A stretch of DNA of 52,241 nt. Origin: Ophiocordyceps camponoti-saundersi (nom. inval.). Taxonomy: Eukaryota > Ascomycota > Sordariomycetes > Hypocreales > Ophiocordycipitaceae. Each line of letters opens with the position of its first letter. The first letter of the stretch is position 1. Shown one piece after another: positions 47,230-52,241 of this stretch. A program made the position numbers and the translations under genes. The stretch covers positions 1 to 52,241 of the forward strand of contig PDHQ01000244.1 of assembly GCA_003339415.1 (NCBI GenBank), in the 5' to 3' direction. A model generated the notes under the pieces. The model did not search any database, was not told the DNA's origin, and saw nothing but the letters and a program-made list of their open reading frames with translations.

Positions 47230-48016
47230 AATCCTTAAGTAAATAGCTTTATATATAATCTTTCTTACGTATATTATAAGTTCGATATCTAAAAGTTTAT
47301 TTATAATCTTTAAGTTAGTCTCTTAGAAATCCGGGCTAGTCTTAGCTTACTATATATAAACCGGAATAATACTTCCTTTAGCTATCTCTTTATATATAAT
47401 TAGATCGAGTTCCTAAGCCTAGGTCTAGGCCGGGGATAGGGTTACCTAAGTCTAGGTCTATTTAGCCTATATAAGCGTAAGCGAGGGCGCGTTTAAGGGT
47501 GCTAAGGGCGCATAGGAGTTCTTATTAGATAATAAGGTATATAAAGCTATTATTATCGTCTAAGGAGGTTTAATATAAGGAAAAAACCTATCTTCTTTCT
47601 TTATTATATAAGGTAGCTATTATATATATTACTAAGTTATATAATAAAGTAAGGTTAAGTATAATAAATTACTAATTCTTTTATTTATAGTTATCTTTTC
47701 TATTTTAGCTAATCTATATATTACTTAATATACTAATTAGTATTAAATAAGCTATCTATTACTAGTAATAAGAGGGGGGTTTTAGAAAAAAGTATATTAT
47801 CGTAATATTTTTTATATTACTATATAAAGGGGATAGCTATCTAAATACTTATTCGAACGTATAAAGTATTAATTAAGGAATATATAAAGTAGGGAGTAGT
47901 ATTATAAGATTAGAAGGATCTTATATAAAGAGTCTTACTAACTTAGGCGGGCTATATAAGGCACGAGGATATAAGGATAATATAAAGCTGTTAAGGTATT
48001 ATAAAATACCTTAATA
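47230..48016 (+). repeat. E2: second tandem tail unit, 787 bp
   Basis: Direct repeat of E1, starting AATCCTTAAG and ending CCTTAATA. It retains the 43 bases deleted in E1 and is more RIP-mutated in its tail part (47741-48016). Confidence 0.88.
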
Positions 48017-48195
48017 ATATATAATTATAATTATTACTCTTGTTATAAATAGCTTAATAGATAACGCCTTATAGCTAACTATTAGCTTAAAATTTAATTA
48101 ATATTATTATAATAGGGAAAGTAAAGATTAAGAAAAAAAACCTAGTTTTTTATAATATATATATAAGTTATATTATATAAAATATAAGGGATTAG

Positions 48196-49160
48196 TGTAA
48201 TAATTTAGGATATAAATACTAGTTAAAAGTACTATTCTTATTATATAAGCAGTATTTATTATATAAACGACTTAATAATATAATTTATATAATAAAGTAA
48301 AAATACTAGCATTTAGTATTTAAATTACGGCTAAACCTCGGAAGGTTAAAACCCGGATAATAAGATAAGATAATAAAGATAAGAATAATGAATAAAATTC
48401 CTAAGATAAGAAGAACGGTTAGAGACGGTTAAAAACGGAAAGAAATATTAGCTATTATAAATAAAAGAATTATCTATTATAATTTATTATTAGCCTAGAA
48501 GCTAATAGAATATAATAGAATAAAACAAAGCTATTCTATTTACTAAGAAATATAGTAGATTTAAAATTAAGGGTTAATTTTAAAGTAGGAATTTAATTTT
48601 AAAGTAAAAGAATATAATAGAAGCAAATAGAATAAGATAAAGCTATTCTATTCGCTAAGGAATATAGTAGATTTGAAATTAAGGGTTGATTTTAAAGTAG
48701 GAATTTAATTTTAAAGTAAAAAGAATATAATAGAAGTAAATAGAATAAGATAAAGCTATTCTATTCGCTAGTATATTTATAATATAAAGCTTCTACGGTA
48801 TTCTATAGCTTTCTAGCTAGCTTATATAATTAGATAGTTTCTTAGAGAAGGAAAACTATAAAAGGAAGGCTTCCTTCCTTTAAAGGGTCTTTCCTTTCCT
48901 TCTTCTCTAAGCTTTTAATCTAAACAATTAGCACTATAAAAGCCTACTCTCTATTACCTTCCCTTACCTTATAAAATATTCCTATTTAGGAAGTTCTTAC
49001 TTATTTATACTTTATAAATTTCCTATTCCGGCTACCTACTGCCCGGTTAAAGTAAGTAAAGCCCCTTACCTTCTTATTACCCCTTTTCTCTCTTTATCTT
49101 TAAAAGCTTAGATTAAGGGCTACGAGTAAAATTAGGTAATTACGGGTACGATCCGTAACA
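48196..49160 (+). mobile_element. H2: solo-LTR-like element inside the F2 LTR, 965 bp
   Basis: Begins TGTAATAATTTAGG and ends CCGTAACA, keeping both TG and CA. Perfect ATTAG copies at 48191-48195 and 49161-49165 come from the F2 LTR sequence. It is homologous to H1 over its length apart from the repeat array. It must be younger than F2. Confidence 0.92.
48549..48776 (+). repeat. 112-bp direct duplication inside H2
   Basis: Units starting AATATAGTAGATTT at 48549 and 48661 are near identical. This replaces the 18-bp array found at the matching place in H1. Confidence 0.88.
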
Positions 49161-49362
49161 ATTAGTCTATAACTAATCGTAGCTAAATAAGGGGGATTAT
49201 AGCGGATATGTTTAGGTCTTCTTAATAGCGCTTAGTTATCGCGCGGGGTATATAGCTAGCTTAGGAAGGGGGCTTCTCTCTCTTCTCCTTCCTCTTTTTA
49301 ATAGCTTTAATTATAACTTTACTTTAGCTTATTTTTATAATCGCCTTAGTAAGACCTTTATA
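49161..49362 (+). repeat. F2 left LTR, main part
   Basis: Continues the LTR after H2; the first five bases are the duplicated ATTAG. It ends CTTTATA and is followed by TTAATTAAAGCTCC as in F1, a possible mutated primer-binding region. Confidence 0.88.
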
Positions 49363-49579
49363 TTAATTAAAGCTCCTCTTACTACTAACTAAACGTAAAA
49401 GTAAAATCTTAGTATAAAACGCTATTAAATTCTACTTATATTAAAGCCGCTTTTAGCTTATTCCGGCCTAGACTTTTAGCTAGCCGCTATATATATTAAA
49501 TTTATAATTAACGGAGCCGTAATTAGGGAGCCTAAGTCTTAGTTTTACTACGTTTTTTCTTATTTTAGCACTTTTTAGT

Positions 49580-50490
49580 AGATATTTCTTTTATACGTTA
49601 TTATAGCTATAAATTTTTCTTACTAGCTTAAAGCCTTTTTAGCGTATATCTCCGAGCTTTTTAGGGAGAGTTATAAGGAGCGCCGAGTAGGTTTTTCCTT
49701 AGTTAGAATATATTAGGGGCTATTAAAGCCCCTCGGAGAATATATTATAAGGTAGGAATATACCTTTTTTAAGGCCGGACTATTATATTAGTCTAACTAT
49801 ACTAGGATTATTTTACTCTTATCTAAGCTATATAAGGAGCTATAAGAGCGCTTAGATTATAAGAACTAGCTTATAATATACGCGGCCTTCGCTAGCTTTC
49901 TTTAAGGCTTTAATAAAGTATTTAGTTCTAGGAATATTCCTAATATATTAGTTAATTTACCGCCCCCTTTTTTTACTAACTTAATAGATATCGCGTTTAT
50001 ATAATCTTATTTTAGTATTACTAAGCGCTAGTATTATTATTAGTATAATTAGATTAGTTATTTTAAGCGTAACTATTTAAAGCTTCGTAAGTAAATAGAG
50101 ATATTAGGGTTAGGGCTTTTTACGGGTAAAGTAAGGAAGTTAGAGGCGGATCTAAAGTATTTTAATTAAAGGAATAATAAGTAAAAAGGGATAAATATAT
50201 ATTAAATATTATAACCTAAGTAATTTCCGGCCTTATTATATTACTTTATATAAGGATAGTCTACGCGCGGCTTAAGCGCGTAAATTTATTAGTAAGTATA
50301 TATTATAATTATATTACGCCTTAGCTTATAAACTAGCGCTAGTAGTATATAGTAATAAGTATATAGCTAGCTTTACTATTTACCGCGATTAGGTTATTCT
50401 CTAAGCTTCCCGTAACTAGCACGGTGCTACCTAATCTTATATGCTAGCTATATAAGTAAGTTTTCACTACTAATATATAAGTTTATTAAT
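49580..50490 (+). pseudogene. gag-like protein of F2 with CCHC knuckle
   Basis: Same frame and order as in F1: helical capsid-like region, LVNLPPPFFTNL near 49950, then the knuckle at 50035-50076 with all ligands as TAT. Stops are TAA and TAG. Differences from F1 are mostly transitions. Confidence 0.68.
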
Positions 50491-50718
50491 TCTTACCTTA
50501 AGCGGTGCTATAATTCTAAGCTTATTAGAATCTTCCTTATAGGGATTAGGGTTTAATTCCCTAAGCTATAAAGGAGCTTTTCCGCCCTCTTATCCTTATC
50601 TTTATAGAGGCTATTAAGCTATTAGCTAAGGTTTATATAAAGCGTCCTATTAGCGTAGTAATACGTAACTTTTCCGTTTTACGCTCCTACTTCCTTAGCT
50701 AGCTTAAGAAGGGGGCTA

Positions 50719-50928
50719 TATAAGGGATTAGTTTATAACTAATTATAGCTAGATAGGGGGGATTATAGCGGATATATTTAGGTCTTCCCGATAGCGCTTA
50801 GTTATCGCGCGGGGTATATAGCTAGCTTAGGAAGGGGGCTTCTCTCCCTTCTCCTTCCTCTCTTCGATAGCTTTAATTATAACTCCACTTTAGCTTATTT
50901 CTATAGTCGCCTTAGTGAGACCTTTATA
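50719..50928 (+). repeat. F2 right LTR, 210 bp
   Basis: Begins TATAAGGGATTAG and ends CTTTATA. It is the best-preserved F LTR, with GTGAGACC retained near its end. Confidence 0.9.
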
Positions 50929-51040
50929 TAAAACTACTTACGCTAAAAGTATTCTAACTATTAAGTATAGTAAAGTAAGTATACTTTTTATAAAACTTAA
51001 TAAAAATATAAAAGCTAATAATATAATAAACTTTATAGCT

Positions 51041-51271
51041 TAAATATATATTATATATATAAAATTAAATATATATTATATATATAAAATTAAATATATA
51101 TTATATATATAAAATTAAATATATATTATATATATAAAATTAAATATATATTATATATATAAAATTAAATATATATTATATATATAAAATTAAATATATA
51201 TTATATATATAAAATTAAATATATATTATATATATAAAATTAAATATATATTATATATATAAAATTAAATA
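51041..51271 (+). repeat. 25-bp AT minisatellite, about nine units
   Basis: Perfect units of TAAATATATATTATATATAT plus AAAAT begin every 25 bases from 51041 to 51241, followed by a partial unit. Each unit contains a self-complementary ATATATAT core. Confidence 0.95.
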
Positions 51272-51404
51272 TAAGTTATATAATAGTAAGTATATTTTTA
51301 ATTATAATTAACTATAAGAAGCTAATAAGCTAAAAGTATATAAGTTACTAATAATAAATATAGCTAAACTTTATTATATTTAATATAAAAAATATAATAA
51401 ATAG

Positions 51405-52073
51405 GAAAACTAAAGTAATATTAAAGCGCTATTAGAAAAAGTTAAGCGCGCTATTTAAGATAAAGATTAATTATTTACTTTTAAGAATATATATAATATT
51501 AAGTAAGCTTTAAATAAGGCCGCTTTTATTTTTATAAATTTAAATAAAATAATAAAAATACTTAAACTAATATATAATACTTTTAAATATATTAAGGTAG
51601 CTTTTAATAGTATTTTAGCTAATATTATTAATATAAGTAAAAAGCTAAATATAAAAATAATAAGTATAATTAAAGCTATTAATAAGTTAAAATATTTAAT
51701 AATTAAGTTAAATATTTATATAGGAAAAAAAATAACTTTAGCTATAAAAGCTATTAAAAAAATAATAATACTAGCGCCTAACGCTATTATTACTCTAAGC
51801 TATATCGCTAAGCTTAAGGCTAAGTAAGAGATAAAATAAGTATATAAAGTAGCAGAAGCTATAAAAGCTTCCTTTCATAATATTAAGCTAGGTTTTACTA
51901 ATAGTAATATTACTAATAAAAGTAATAATAAAGTTATTATAATAAAAAACCTAGCGCTAGCTAGAGGTAAGGAGACTAAGTTAGCTAATAAAGCTAAGGG
52001 TAAAATAAAAAGTAAAGGGCTAGATAAGGGTAAGGCTAAGGCTAAGCGCGGCCGCGTATTAATTAGATTTTAA
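51405..52073 (+). pseudogene. Broken Lys/Ala-rich reading frame, unknown
   Basis: One plus-strand phase from about 51405 to TAA at 52071 gives some 220 codons with few stops (TAA only). The first half is helical and basic (KALLEKVKRAI near 51423). The C-terminal 50 codons are rich in Lys, Ala and Gly (KAKGKIKSKG, KGKAKAKRGR), like a basic DNA- or RNA-binding tail. The start is lost. No family is recognised. Codons such as GCT and AAG are well kept, so it is less damaged than most frames here. Confidence 0.45.
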
Positions 52074-52119
52074 GTAAAGCTAGCTAAGAAAGTATATTTA
52101 GCTATAATAATCTTAGACT

Positions 52120-52241
<122 letters not shown>

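Larger units (their letters stand above)
39460..48016 (+). mobile_element. Element B copy 2 (B2), split by F1 and with duplicated tail
   Basis: Second copy of element B. Blocks are about 39460-44452 and 46297-46493, then the tail, which is present twice inside the tandem units E1 and E2. Removing F1 with one CTAAA restores continuity with B1. The layout B1, tail, B2, tail, tail places two copies head to tail in the same orientation about 15 kb apart, most of that spacing being later insertions. Confidence 0.75.
48183..50928 (+). mobile_element. F2: second gag-only LTR element, split by H2
   Basis: Same family as F1. The left LTR is 48183-48195 plus 49166-49362, exactly 210 bases when H2 and one ATTAG are removed; the right LTR is 50719-50928, also 210 bases. 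Perfect TAAAA target copies lie at 48178-48182 and 50929-50933. The internal region matches F1 throughout. Confidence 0.9.

Overview
The window looks like an AT-rich, gene-empty block of a filamentous ascomycete (Pezizomycotina) genome mutated by repeat-induced point mutation (RIP). The dinucleotides CA and TG are almost missing over long stretches while CG, CC and CT survive. Direct copies of one repeat differ mostly by C/T and G/A changes. Reading frames that still show protein-family motifs are broken almost only by TAA and TAG, and ATG is nearly absent, so no intact gene is present. The species cannot be named, and I see no telomere-type repeat array, tRNA or rRNA.

Layout. 1-10454: AT-rich, mostly unassignable DNA with a cluster of inverted repeats (191-343), a field of degenerate short repeats (5738-6062) and three broken reading frames (6381 minus, 6948 plus, about 9470 minus). 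10455-16559: a complete but dead Copia retrotransposon with paired LTRs; its single gag-pol frame still shows gag, zinc knuckle, protease, integrase, reverse transcriptase and RNase H. 18009-21580: two head-to-tail copies of a 1.9-kb repeat (A). 22085-22200: a small GC-rich palindromic island. 22732-23781: a solo-LTR-like element (H1).

The right half is a nest. Two copies of a roughly 6-kb element (B1 from about 24050, B2 from about 39460) carry a very long broken frame that I do not recognise. B1 is split by a third A copy with a 15-bp target duplication and by element C (30398-37711), which has 301-bp LTR-like direct repeats and a 5-bp duplication. C carries a divergent relative of the same unknown protein. 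B2 is split by F1, a small LTR element with a gag-like frame and a CCHC knuckle but no pol, and it has a tandemly duplicated tail (E1, E2). A second F copy (F2) follows and is itself split by H2. Because B1 and B2 serve as empty sites for each other, several junctions can be placed to the base.

The window ends with a 25-bp AT minisatellite, a broken lysine/alanine-rich frame, and an (AAT)n microsatellite that runs off the end. The most interesting item is the unknown protein shared by B and C: alignable over most of its length between elements that have diverged beyond RIP, carried in an LTR-like frame in C, and without any reverse transcriptase or integrase motif I can see.
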